Of a stretch of 64,000 nucleotides of DNA, positions 15,778 through 28,400 are shown in pieces. How positions within the stretch are numbered: the first letter of the stretch is position 1; each line of letters starts with the position of its first letter. The stretch is from an uncultured Collinsella sp. (GTDB lineage Bacteria > Actinomycetota > Coriobacteriia > Coriobacteriales > Coriobacteriaceae), in assembly GCA_958408685.1 (NCBI GenBank), contig CATYLC010000013.1, positions 1-64,000 of the forward strand. Direction: 5' to 3'. A program made the translations under genes and the position numbers. Under the pieces are notes generated by a model, which ran no database searches, was not told where the DNA came from, and saw only the letters and a list, made by a program, of their open reading frames with translations.

Positions 15778-16730
15778 TAGCCGTGGAAGCGAGCTGTGGG
15801 TGCAAGCGGCTGTTCACGAAAGACGCGCTCGACGGCAGCGCGGTATTCGTCGACCTTTTTGGTCTTGCGTACGATCTTGTGGACGGTAGCGGGATCAGCG
15901 AAAGCGCACTTGGCGTAGAACCACCACTCCTTCATGCGGAAGACCGCATTGCCGCCAATCTCTTCTGCATATGCCGCAAACAGCGTGTCGTGGAAGCGCT
16001 GCAGCTCAGCAGCCGTTGCAGCAGGGCCGCCCTTGACCATGCGAGCCAGAGCGGGGTTCGCGAGCAGGCCACGCCCCAACATCACATGGCGCGTGCCGGG
16101 ATAGGCCTCCACCAGCGCGTCCATATCCTCAAGATCAAAAATGTCGCCGTTATAGGCCACGGGGAACGGCGCACGCTCCAGCGTCTCGCCATAAAACTCT
16201 TTGCGCGGCGAGCCCGTATAGCGGTCCTTCTGTACGCGCGGATGCACGATCAGCTCTGCCAACGGCATGCGGCAATACAGATCGAGCACGCGCTCGTATT
16301 CGTCGTCATTCTCCAGCCCCAGCCTGGTCTTTACCGACACCGGCAACGGCGACCGCTCGCACACATCGCTTAAGAACGCCTCGAGCTCGTCGAGATTGCG
16401 CAAGAAACCCGAGCCCTTGCCCTTGGCGACAACCGTTCCCGAAGGGCAACCCAGGTTGAGATTGACCTCGCGGTAGCCCATGTCGGCGAGCACCTGTGCC
16501 GCCCACACAAACTCGTCCGCGTTCTTGGACATCAGCTGAGGCACCACGTTGAGCCCCTGGTTATTGGCAGGATCGATCTCCTTAAACGCCTTGCCGCCAA
16601 AGCGGTTTCCCACCCGCGGCGGCGGCAAAAACGGCGTGTAATAGCAATCGAGCGCAACGAAGCACTCCGCATGCACGCGACGGAACACATGCCCGGTTAT
16701 CCCCTCCATAGGGGCCAACGATAGAATCAT
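15777..16730 (-). CDS. dus: tRNA-dihydrouridine synthase
   Basis: 317 residues, the usual Dus length. It is an FMN enzyme that reduces uridine to dihydrouridine in tRNA with NADPH. Visible are LAPMEGITGHVFR at the N-terminus, the catalytic Cys95 in NLGCPSGTV, SVKTRLG, LIVHPRVQKDRYTG and the FMN phosphate-binding end of the barrel, VMLGRGLLANPAL. AGAAGAG precedes the ATG. The stop codon abuts a REP-like palindrome. Which Dus subgroup it belongs to is not clear from sequence alone. Confidence 0.93.
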   Translation of the reverse strand: MILSLAPMEGITGHVFRRVHAECFVALDCYYTPFLPPPRVGNRFGGKAFKEIDPANNQGLNVVPQLMSKNADEFVWAAQVLADMGYREVNLNLGCPSGTVVAKGKGSGFLRNLDELEAFLSDVCERSPLPVSVKTRLGLENDDEYERVLDLYCRMPLAELIVHPRVQKDRYTGSPRKEFYGETLERAPFPVAYNGDIFDLEDMDALVEAYPGTRHVMLGRGLLANPALARMVKGGPAATAAELQRFHDTLFAAYAEEIGGNAVFRMKEWWFYAKCAFADPATVHKIVRKTKKVDEYRAAVERVFREQPLAPTARFHG

Positions 16731-16757
16731 CTACTCTTCTCTCATATCAACGAACGT

Positions 16758-16780
16758 GACAAAGGGACTGTCCCTTTGTC
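16758..16780. repeat. Short REP-like palindrome GACAAAGGGAC
   Basis: GACAAAGGGAC at 16758-16768 is complemented exactly by 16770-16780 around one base. It sits just after the stop of the large ABC gene and upstream of dus; it may act as a terminator for the former. The GGGAC core recalls the other intergenic palindromes of the window. Confidence 0.55.
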
Positions 16781-16783
16781 GCA

Positions 16784-20038
<3,255 letters not shown>

Positions 20039-20192
20039 GGACGGCAACCTCTCCCACGCGGGCACGCTCGCCCGCTCTCCCCCGCCGTTCGTATTCGACG
20101 CGTTTGTCCTACTCTATCCCCATTTTTTGCCGGAGCCAGTGAGGAATGTAACGAACCGCGCCAAAAAAACGAACGGGATGGCGCCCAAAAGA

Positions 20193-20214
20193 AGAGGTCC
20201 CGAGCGGGACCTCT
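20193..20214 (-). terminator. Terminator for the thiol-redox operon
   Basis: AGAGGTCCCG (20193-20202) pairs with CGGGACCTCT (20205-20214). Read on the minus strand the hairpin is followed by TTCTTTTGG, a usable T-rich tract. Confidence 0.7.
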
Positions 20215-20293
20215 ATATGGTGGAGCTTATCTTGAAAGGTAGCGGACTACTTCGCACAGCGACGCACGATCCTCGCTACGCTTTACGCGTTTT

Positions 20294-21265
20294 CTACTGC
20301 TCGCTATTCGCAATCGCCTGGTCGATAAGCTTGTCGAGCGCTGCGCGCTGCTCGGCGGAGCTGATGGCTCCCACGATTGGATCCCCTACGATGTTGCCAT
20401 TCTGATCGATGACATACGTTGTCGGGAACGAGAACAAATTTGACGTAAACTTACCGGCCTCGCTATCCGACTTGAACCAGATGTTCTTATATGTCACGCC
20501 CTTCTTGCTCAGCACGTCCTTGGCATCTGCAATCTCGCCCTTGTTGCCATCGAGCGTAAAGGAATTGACGCCCACGACCTGGCCGCCCTTCTTGGCAAGC
20601 TCCTTATTCAGGTCCTCAAGGTCGCCCAGCTCACCCACGCACGGCTTGCAAGTGGTGAACCAGAAGTTCATGACGGTGACCTTGTTCTTAGAGAACAGCT
20701 CGTCGCTGCTCACGTCGTTGCCATCCAGGTCTTTGCCCGTAAAGCTGGGGAACTTCGTCGCCTCGCTCGAAGCATTGGCACCAGCCGTCATGCCAGCGGT
20801 CGAAGCGTCGACGCTCTCGCCTGCGCTCGGCGTGCTTCCACAGCCGGGGAACTCCTTCTCCAAGCTCTCGAGCTTGTCCTCGATCTCCTTGATCTGCTGT
20901 GCACCGGCCTTGAGCGTCTTAAGCTCATCCGCCGTAAACTCATCCTTGGCGCCGTCGATGGTCTTGAGCAGAAAATCGCCGTAATTGCTGCCATCCTCAA
21001 TCATTGCCGAATCTTTATTTGCCGCATTGAATACCTTTTCCCACAGCGCGTTATCACTCGAAAAGATCTCGTTCTCCTTCTGCATGAGCTTCGCATACAG
21101 CTCGGCGGCCTCGTCGGCATTGGTCGGCTTCTGCGCAGTGAGTTCTGCGATCTTAGGATCGGAGCCCGCAGATTCGCCCGCATTGCCACCGGGCGCCGAA
21201 CATGCCACAAGGCACAAGGCCAATACCGGCACCATAAACAGGGCCGCAATCTTAGAAAGCTTCAT
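20294..21265 (-). CDS. TlpA-like thioredoxin-fold lipoprotein
   Basis: 323 residues. A lipoprotein signal ends at LVAC with Cys22. Residues 35-135 are a charged helical region. Residues 170-320 are a redoxin/TlpA domain with the active-site motif CKPC (Cys206, Cys209) in MNFWFTTCKPCVGEL and the cis-proline FPTTYVIDQNG. It should act outside the membrane as a disulfide reductase or oxidoreductase. It is the last gene of an operon with a polyferredoxin membrane protein and a CXXC microprotein, which suggests electrons are passed outward to it. The ATG at 21265 has GGAGGA at proper spacing; the ATG two codons before is too close. Confidence 0.88.
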   Translation of the reverse strand: MKLSKIAALFMVPVLALCLVACSAPGGNAGESAGSDPKIAELTAQKPTNADEAAELYAKLMQKENEIFSSDNALWEKVFNAANKDSAMIEDGSNYGDFLLKTIDGAKDEFTADELKTLKAGAQQIKEIEDKLESLEKEFPGCGSTPSAGESVDASTAGMTAGANASSEATKFPSFTGKDLDGNDVSSDELFSKNKVTVMNFWFTTCKPCVGELGDLEDLNKELAKKGGQVVGVNSFTLDGNKGEIADAKDVLSKKGVTYKNIWFKSDSEAGKFTSNLFSFPTTYVIDQNGNIVGDPIVGAISSAEQRAALDKLIDQAIANSEQ

Positions 21266-21294
21266 GGTCATTCCTCCGTTTTGTCGAAGCTTGT

Positions 21295-22197
21295 TTACTT
21301 TTTATCGGCGGTCAGAGAGAGCTTTTCTGCCGACACGTCCAGGCCATAGCGATAGCTGATGGCATCGACGGGGCAGGCCCCGATGCACTTTCCGCACCGG
21401 ATGCATTCGGCATGATTGGGCGCGCGGACCACATCAACGTCCATCTGACAAACCTTTGAGCACTTGCCGCACGAGACACATTTGCATGCATCGACCCGGA
21501 TCCCCAGTAGGGATACCTTATTCATGAGCGCATAGAATGCGCCGAGTGGACAAATCCATTTGCAGAAGGGGCGGTAGAACAAAACGCTCAGCACTACCAC
21601 GGCAATGAGAACGGCAAGTTTCCAAGTAAAGAGCTGCCCCAACGCAGATCGAATGCCGGCATTGGCAATGGCCAGCGGAATGGCGCCCTCGAGCACGCCC
21701 TGCGGACAGATGTATTTGCAAAAGAACGGATCTCCCATCCCCAGGTCGTTGACCACCAGCACAGGCAGCAATACCACAGCAAACAGCAGCACGAAGTATT
21801 TGATATACGTGAGCGGCTTGAGCCTTTTTGTCGAAAGCTTTTTGCCGGGAATCTTGTGAAGCAGCTCCTGCAGCCAGCCAAACGGACACAGAAAGCCGCA
21901 TACAAAGCGTCCCAGCAGCACGCCGAGCAAAATGAGCGTACCGGTAACATAGTAAGAAAAGTTGAACTTGGATGAACCTACTACCGACTGGAACGACCCG
22001 ATGGGGCACGCACCCGATGCCGCGGGGCACGAATAGCAGTTAAGCCCGGGTACGCAGACTGTTTTTCCCGCGCCCTGATAGATGCCGCCTTTGGCAAAGT
22101 TTGGCAGGTGAATGTTGGTGACGAGCGTCGCCGCCGCCTGAATGAATCCGCGAAATCGAGCCAAAACATGCGACGCAGTGTTTTCTCTTTTATCCAA
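21295..22197 (-). CDS. Membrane-bound 4Fe-4S polyferredoxin (NapH/YccM-like)
   Basis: About 300 residues with four or more membrane helices. Motifs in order: CVPGLNCYSCPAA (about 48-60), three Cys-x3-Cys-Pro loops (CGFLCPFGW, CKYICPQGV, CKWICPLGA) and two ferredoxin clusters near the C-terminus (CVSCGKCSKVC, CIRCGKCIGACPVDA). Such proteins move electrons across or along the membrane. I chose the TTG at 22197, which overlaps the stop of the upstream CXXC protein gene and has GGAG 10 bases before it; no ATG is available near the start of homology. It is followed after 29 bases by the TlpA-like gene. The precise start is uncertain. Confidence 0.85.
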   Translation of the reverse strand: MDKRENTASHVLARFRGFIQAAATLVTNIHLPNFAKGGIYQGAGKTVCVPGLNCYSCPAASGACPIGSFQSVVGSSKFNFSYYVTGTLILLGVLLGRFVCGFLCPFGWLQELLHKIPGKKLSTKRLKPLTYIKYFVLLFAVVLLPVLVVNDLGMGDPFFCKYICPQGVLEGAIPLAIANAGIRSALGQLFTWKLAVLIAVVVLSVLFYRPFCKWICPLGAFYALMNKVSLLGIRVDACKCVSCGKCSKVCQMDVDVVRAPNHAECIRCGKCIGACPVDAISYRYGLDVSAEKLSLTADKK

Positions 22198-22336
22198 TTC
22201 CGATACACTCCAAGCACAGCCTAATCGCTTTGGCCAGCACGGCATCTGCCTCGCCACGCATAACGCCAAAGCACACCATGGCAATTCCGACGATCAACAA
22301 AGCGACCTGTACCACGGGTTTTACCGCTTTGAACAA
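22190..22336 (-). CDS. CXXC microprotein of the CD1871A type
   Basis: 48 residues: a short positive N-terminus, one hydrophobic helix (about 7-25), then FGVMRGEADAVLAKA and the terminal LCLECIGIG with Cys41 and Cys44. This pattern fits small CD1871A-like CXXC proteins known from clostridia and Coriobacteriia beside ferredoxin and thioredoxin genes. The start is TTG with AAGGAG eight bases upstream; a GTG four codons earlier is too close to that site. Its stop overlaps the start of the polyferredoxin gene by 8 bases. I infer a membrane-anchored thiol or cluster-handling role in the same electron path. Confidence 0.75.
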   Translation of the reverse strand: MFKAVKPVVQVALLIVGIAMVCFGVMRGEADAVLAKAIRLCLECIGIG

Positions 22337-22426
22337 CCTGACCACTCCTTTCGTTACGCGACCATTGGACCATATCGGCTATAAAATCCGTGTTAAGCGC
22401 GATTTGAAATGTGCAAGGAGACTGTT

Positions 22427-23101
22427 ATGCGTATTTTGATCGTCGAGGACGAGCGGGCGCTGTGCGACGCAATCGCGCGCAGCTTGCGGAACTTGGCGTA
22501 CAGTGTCGACTGCTGTCACGACGGACAGGAGGCGCTCGACCTACTGGACGTTGAGGCCTTCGACCTCGTGGTACTCGACCTCAACCTTCCCCGCATCGAC
22601 GGCATGACCGTACTCAGGGAACTTAGGAAAACCGACTGCGAGACCAAGGTACTGATTCTGTCCGCACGTGGCGGAGTATCCGATAAAGTCGCCGGACTCG
22701 ATGCCGGCGCCAACGATTACCTCACCAAGCCGTTTCATCTGGACGAGCTTGCGGCAAGGATTCGCAGCCTTACCCTCAGACGTTTTACACAAGGCGACAT
22801 AGTATTAACCTGTGGAAAGCTCCGCTTTGACACCAAGGCGCGCATCGCTTCCGTGGACAGCGAGGCCTTATCTCTTACGCGCAAGGAAACGGGAATCTTG
22901 GAATACCTGATGCTTAATCAGGGGCGTCCGGTAAGTCAAGAGGAGCTTATCGAACACGTTTGGGATAGCAGCGTGAACAGCTTTAGCAACGCAACCCGCG
23001 TTCACATCTCGTCACTCCGCAAAAAGCTACGCAGCGCTTTGGGATACGACCCGATTCGCAATCGGATTGGAGAGGGCTACGTTATGGAGGATAGCGAATG
23101 A
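22427..23101 (+). CDS. OmpR/PhoB-family response regulator
   Basis: 224 residues. The receiver has acidic ED at residues 7-8, phospho-acceptor D51 in LVVLDLNLP and the switch Lys in YLTKPFHLDEL; a winged-helix output domain follows (LTRKETGILEYLMLNQGRPVSQEEL, then the recognition helix region NATRVHISSLRKKL). AAGGAG precedes the ATG. Its 3' end overlaps the kinase gene by four bases. It is divergent from the thiol-redox operon, with only about 90 bases between the start codons, so control of that operon is the simplest inference. Confidence 0.93.
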   Translation: MRILIVEDERALCDAIARSLRNLAYSVDCCHDGQEALDLLDVEAFDLVVLDLNLPRIDGMTVLRELRKTDCETKVLILSARGGVSDKVAGLDAGANDYLTKPFHLDELAARIRSLTLRRFTQGDIVLTCGKLRFDTKARIASVDSEALSLTRKETGILEYLMLNQGRPVSQEELIEHVWDSSVNSFSNATRVHISSLRKKLRSALGYDPIRNRIGEGYVMEDSE

Positions 23102-24249
23102 AAAGGCTTTCCCTTCAATGGCGCATAACGATTATGACGGCACTGCTCACGTGTGCGGCATGCGTGCTGACGAACTGCCTGGTCGGCTATACGGGCATGC
23201 GCTACATGGATGCCATCGGCAGTAACATCTCGGCCTTTAACGCAACCGGCGAAGATTCGCCCCAGGCGTTCGACCCAACGAAAGCGACCCCCGATGACAA
23301 GGTCACGATCGTCGTAAACGACGCACAGGAGTCTTTTGGCACGACGACCTGGTACATCACGGCTGGAGTCACACTTCTTGGCGGCGCGCTGGCATACTTT
23401 GCGAGCGGCCGTGCACTCAAACCGCTACGGGCTTTTGCAGCCCAGGTTGAGCGCGTGCAGCCTGATAACCTAAGCGAAATCAGACTCAGTGAAGATGTGC
23501 CCACCGAGCTGCAACGATGCAGCGCCTCTTTCAACGACATGATCGCCCGTCTTGGCGAAGGGTTCTCTGCACAGCGTCAGTTTACCGGCAACGCCGCACA
23601 CGAGCTGCGCACCCCGCTCGCCCTTATGCAAGCACAGATTGAGCTATTCATCTCCGAGCACTCCGGTTTGCAACCCGAAACAGCCGAGCTGCTCGGCCTG
23701 CTACAAGAACAAACCGAGCGCATGTCTCGAATGACCAAGGTATTGCTCGAGATGAGTGAGCTCCGCAGCGTTCCTTGCGAGGACGATGTGGAACTTGGTC
23801 CCTTGTCCGAAGAGGTCCTCACCGACCTTGCGCCACTTGCCGAAAACAAGGGCATAGCCCTCAATTGTGCTGGCGACGCTTTAGTAATCGGGAGCGACAC
23901 GCTCCTCTATCGGTTGGTGTTCAACCTGGCCGAAAACGCCATCCGTTACAGTCGCTCCGGCTCGACTGTCAATGTCTCCATCAGCGACAGCGACAGCCAC
24001 GTGTTCCTGCGAGTCGAGAACCAGGGCCCGGGAATACCCAAGCAGTACCGTGAGAGCATCTTCCAACCGTTCTTTCGCCTGGATAAATCCCGCAGCAGGG
24101 CATACGGCGGCGCAGGACTCGGGCTAGCGCTTGTTTGGGAGATTGCGGCCCTGCACGGCGGCACGGTAGAGGTCGAAACAAGTTCCGAGAACGGTACTAC
24201 CATGCTCGTAAGCCTTCCAAAACGATCCGCAGCGTTAACCGAACAGTAA
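23098..24249 (+). CDS. Sensor histidine kinase (HAMP-HisKA-HATPase)
   Basis: 383 residues. Helix 1 at about 10-32, an extracytoplasmic stretch of about 55 residues, helix 2 at about 87-102, HAMP (FASGRALKPLRAF), HisKA with H168 in NAAHELRTPLALM, and HATPase (NLAENAIRYS, GPGIPK, GGAGLGLALV). The small sensor loop is typical of PhoR- or QseC-like kinases and names no ligand. It is coupled to the response regulator by an ATGA overlap, so the two form one system beside the redox operon. Confidence 0.92.
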   Translation: MKRLSLQWRITIMTALLTCAACVLTNCLVGYTGMRYMDAIGSNISAFNATGEDSPQAFDPTKATPDDKVTIVVNDAQESFGTTTWYITAGVTLLGGALAYFASGRALKPLRAFAAQVERVQPDNLSEIRLSEDVPTELQRCSASFNDMIARLGEGFSAQRQFTGNAAHELRTPLALMQAQIELFISEHSGLQPETAELLGLLQEQTERMSRMTKVLLEMSELRSVPCEDDVELGPLSEEVLTDLAPLAENKGIALNCAGDALVIGSDTLLYRLVFNLAENAIRYSRSGSTVNVSISDSDSHVFLRVENQGPGIPKQYRESIFQPFFRLDKSRSRAYGGAGLGLALVWEIAALHGGTVEVETSSENGTTMLVSLPKRSAALTEQ

Positions 24250-24316
24250 AACGAAAGGGGTCCCGAGCAACAGGAGTACAATTGCTGCATTGTTGCCACC
24301 TGATGGGAGATGGAAG

Positions 24317-25321
24317 ATGGACTGCGATGGCTACCCGCGCATTCCCATGCCGTTGATGTGCACTGCCTTTGTGCCGGGGCAGATTGACGCTGCGGTTGCA
24401 GGCATTTCCGACCCCGATTCACGCGCCATCGCCACGGCAGAAGCGCTGTACTTTCGCGGACAGGCCACCCTCGCTGCCAAGACGGCGCGCCCCTATCTTG
24501 ACGCCACCGACCCCGCACTGCGCTATTCCGCATGCTTTATCTGCGGATATGCCAGTCTGTCGCTCAACCGTATCGCCGATGCCCGCCGTTGCCTTGCGGG
24601 CATCCTCGATACGCCACCTGACGATGAATCGCCTGCCGTCCACGCCATGCATATCCTGTTCGCCTCTGCCGCGAGCGTCCTGCTGCACTTGCCTTCCCCG
24701 TATTCCGCCGAAGAGTTTTATCCGCTTGCGGCGCATCTGCCCGAAGGCCTGCGCCTGTTCGCCAGCTACGTGATGGCGCACGCCTTGTATCTGCGCGGCG
24801 AATACGGCCGCAGCCTGGGCATGGTGGAAAATGCCCTCATCATGAGACAGGGAAGCTATCCCATCTCGGAACTGTTCCTGCACCTGGCGGCTTCCATGGC
24901 ATGCATGAGTCTCAAGGACATCGACGCCGCAAAGGCACATTTCGGAGCCGCTTGGGACATTGCGCGCCCCGACGGCCTTATCGAGCTCATTGGCGAGCAC
25001 CACGGCCTTTTGCAGGGGCTTATCGAGGCATGCTTAAAATCGCAATATCCCGACGATTTCGCTCGCATCATCGAGATTACGTATCGATTCAGCTACGGCT
25101 GGCGGCGCATCCACAACCCCGATTCGGGTGAGGACGTGGCCGACGATTTAACGACCACGGAGTTCACCATGGCCATGCTCGCCTGCCGCGGTTGGACCAA
25201 CGCCGAAATCGCACGCCACATGGGAGTATCGCCGGGCACCGTTAAAAACCGCCTATCAGGAGTGTATGCCAAGCTTGGTATCGGAACTCGCGCCGAGCTG
25301 ATTGCCCACATGTTGCGCTAG
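24317..25321 (+). CDS. LuxR-type regulator with helical sensor region
   Basis: 334 residues. The first 260 are helical and Ala/Leu-rich, of TPR-like character, with no recognised ligand pocket. The last 60 form a LuxR helix-turn-helix: TTEFTMAMLACRGWTNAEIARH, then MGVSPGTVKNRLSGVYAKLGI. GGGAGA lies about 8 bases before the ATG at 24317; an upstream TTG would add nine residues. It is followed after about 150 bases by the large surface-protein gene on the same strand, which it may control. Confidence 0.83.
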   Translation: MDCDGYPRIPMPLMCTAFVPGQIDAAVAGISDPDSRAIATAEALYFRGQATLAAKTARPYLDATDPALRYSACFICGYASLSLNRIADARRCLAGILDTPPDDESPAVHAMHILFASAASVLLHLPSPYSAEEFYPLAAHLPEGLRLFASYVMAHALYLRGEYGRSLGMVENALIMRQGSYPISELFLHLAASMACMSLKDIDAAKAHFGAAWDIARPDGLIELIGEHHGLLQGLIEACLKSQYPDDFARIIEITYRFSYGWRRIHNPDSGEDVADDLTTTEFTMAMLACRGWTNAEIARHMGVSPGTVKNRLSGVYAKLGIGTRAELIAHMLR

Positions 25322-25342
25322 CGGCCAGACTGCCCGGCGTAT

Positions 25343-25372
25343 CGAAAGCGCTCCGGGGGCCTGACGCTTTCG
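25343..25372 (+). terminator. Hairpin after the LuxR gene
   Basis: CGAAAGCG (25343-25350) pairs with CGCTTTCG (25365-25372) across a G+C-rich loop. There is no T-run, so it may be a weak terminator or a leader structure of the next gene. Confidence 0.4.
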
Positions 25373-25478
25373 CGCACTCAAATTGGACATTTTGGCCCTT
25401 GAACGGCACTACCGCCACGGGGCACCTTCTCGCAAAATTGGATTATTTCCTCCGATGTTTGCGGGATGGGAGCCAAAG

Positions 25479-28400
25479 ATGCTTGATCGCCGTTCGTTAC
25501 TTGTTGCCGGAGCGTCCTCGCTGGCGAGCATTATGTTGCCGCGCGTGCCGGGAAGCGCAAACGCCTTCATATTGCCGTTCGCGCCCACCGAAGCCTATGC
25601 CGACGAAAAAGACCCCTTCAGGGTGCTCGTTCTCTCGCGCACCATGTTTGGTGTGGTCGTGGTCGACGTCGCCAACAAGAATACGCCCATCGCGGGTGCC
25701 CAGGTCACGCTCACATCGCGCTACGCCGCAGGCAAGCAGCTCACCGCCACGACCGATGACGAAGGCACGGCCATCTTTGAGGTCACGCCGCTTTCGGAAG
25801 GCTACGTGGACGAGGCGACGCTTCTCGACGCGTACGACTTTAACGGCGGTATCTCCATTAGCATGGCGGACTACCGTGATGTCGAGATTCCCCTTGCGCG
25901 TATCCAGGGCGGCACCGCCATAACCGCGCCCACGCGTCCGCTTTCCGACGGCGAGCCGTACTTCCGCCAGCTCACATTCGACGAATGGGACATCCAATAC
26001 GCTGAAGCCACGTTCATGGCATTGCCGAAGAACGACACGGCAAACGAGCAGCCCGATACGCACGCCTTTACCGTGCAGGCACATCTGCCACAGGGTGGAC
26101 AGGCAACGCTGCACATCAACAAAGTGACGCCTGCCGCGGGCAGCTCACCCGAAACCGTCACGCAGATTGGCCAAGTCAAGGCCAGCGCATCGGGTGCGGA
26201 TAATCTGGCGACGTTCACACTCGAAGACAAGTTCCTCGATGCGGCATCGGACCTTCTGGAAGAAGGCTGCAAGCTGTGCTTTGTCCTCGACTATCGGGGC
26301 AAAACCTACACGCTCTCCTCCCCCATGGCCGTTGTCACTGCGCCGGCCGCAAAGGCAGAATCGGGCTCGACCACTATCGTCCCCACCACCATGGACCAAG
26401 AGATCACTCCGTTTGATTTCCCCGCGGCGTTTCCCGGCATCGGTGGTAATAAGTTCACGTGTTGGATGCCCTCGTTCCCCATTTTGTTCGATTTCTCGTT
26501 TGCCGGGTACGTGCTGTTTGGCGGAGGATACAAACCGGTCGGCTACATGAACGATTCGGGCAATCCAGATCCGGAGTACTGGAAGAAGTCACCGCGCGAG
26601 TCGGGTGCCAAGCAGGCAAACCGCTACCTCGACGAGATGGAGGGGAAGTGGAATCAATATAAGAGTATGAGTGCCGGTTCGGGAACCGATCCAAGAAACA
26701 CTAAGCTCCTTCGCCACCATTACACGCTGCTGTTCACGATGGATATCGCCACACAGCTGTACGGCTCGCTCGCCTACGATTGGGTGGGCAAAACCTGGGG
26801 CAACAACAACGACCCCGCATACGGCAATATTAAGGCACTCTTCCAAGTAAGAACCGACCTCAATTGGACCGAGCAGTTTACCCTAGGACCGGTGCCGTTT
26901 TTCTTAAACGTCAACCCCTGGGTGCTGGCGAAGCTGGCGCTCGCCGTGGGTGCCCACACGCACGGCAGCGGCGCAGCGTTTTTTAAAAACATTTCGCTCG
27001 ACTATTCAAACACGTCGGGCTCGTTCACCATCCAGATTGGACTTGCCGTCACCTTTGGCGCCGGCGTTGCAGGCGTCGCCTCGTCTGCCGTGCGCGGCGC
27101 CGCATCCCTCACGCTGTTCATTGGATACGAGAAGGCGGACGGTCACCAGCTTCCGCGACTGCGCGTAGGTGCAGACGTCGATGTCGATGTGATACTCCAG
27201 TTCATAATGTTCAAGTGGACCACCAAGGCTTGGTCGGGGTCGTGGCCCACACTCCTCGATTCGTGGAATATGTCGGTGAACAATGGCAACCAGTATGTGC
27301 TCCAGCGCTCTGAGCTCGCATTGGGTGGAGATACGCCTTACACGTTGGATGCCCGCTTCGGCACGCCCGGCAACATCGAGGCGGGCGGCGTGCCGCAATT
27401 TATCGCATCGGCCACCATCGTCACCAACGCCGAGCTGCTCGCACGCGCCGAGGTTAAGGCCACTGCCGTAAACGCCGCGCCTGTCGTGCGCGATTGGGAT
27501 CAAGCGGTCACGCGCATTGAGCTCGAGGCGGATGCAGAAAGCGACGACACGGGACAGATCGAGCATTTCGTCCATGCACTGATAGGGAACGACGAAAACG
27601 CCGCGCCGATGTACGAGTACACCTATATCGGGCAGGCGACGAACACCGTTGCGGACCCTAACGCCAATTCTGCTGGCGTATCGGAGGACGAGCGTGGCGG
27701 CATCAAACCCTCGAGCGACAACGTACTGTTTACCGGCGTGCTCAGCGAAGCCCACATGAAGCTGGCAATGATTGCCGGCGTAGAATGCCTGTTCCGTATC
27801 GCCTCGGTGCGCTACGGCGACAATGGCCGCTCGCGCTTGGTGGTGCACACAAAGGCAAACGGCACGTGGTCTGCCCCCATGCCCGTGGACTTCCCCCTTG
27901 GCTTTGGCGAGGGCGACGTGGAGCGCGACGGCATATTCGATTACGACTTCGACGTAGTGGAATATACGGACGGAAGAGAAAACCAGGACGCTTACGTGCT
28001 GCTGGTCTCGGGCGAGCGCCCCGACGGCGACAACACCCTTTTCGATACGGCAAGCACAGCCGGCATACTGTCCGTTGTGCGCCTGCGCATAAGCAACGAC
28101 GGAGTTCGCGTGATGTCGCACACGTCGTGGCGCAGCATCTCGCGCGGCCGCCTTCAGGAGGATGGCCACCATTGTCTGCAGTGTCCACGCATCACGGTGG
28201 GCAAGACGCTGGTCGACGGACGTCTGTCGGGCGCCTACCTCCACCGCCGCGGAACCACCGCAGAAAAGGCGCTCGGCAGCGAGGCTGAGGTTGCGCTGGA
28301 GTGCTTTACCCTGTGGTCGGACGTTTCGGGCGATAGCCTGACGTTCCGTCAAGTTCTCCGCTTTCCGCAAGCACCGTCGAGCATCGAGCTGGGCGAGCCC

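Noticed and set aside
27006..28370. 454-residue open frame antisense to the surface-protein gene
   Set aside because: Shadow frame within a gene with clear export and anchor signals.
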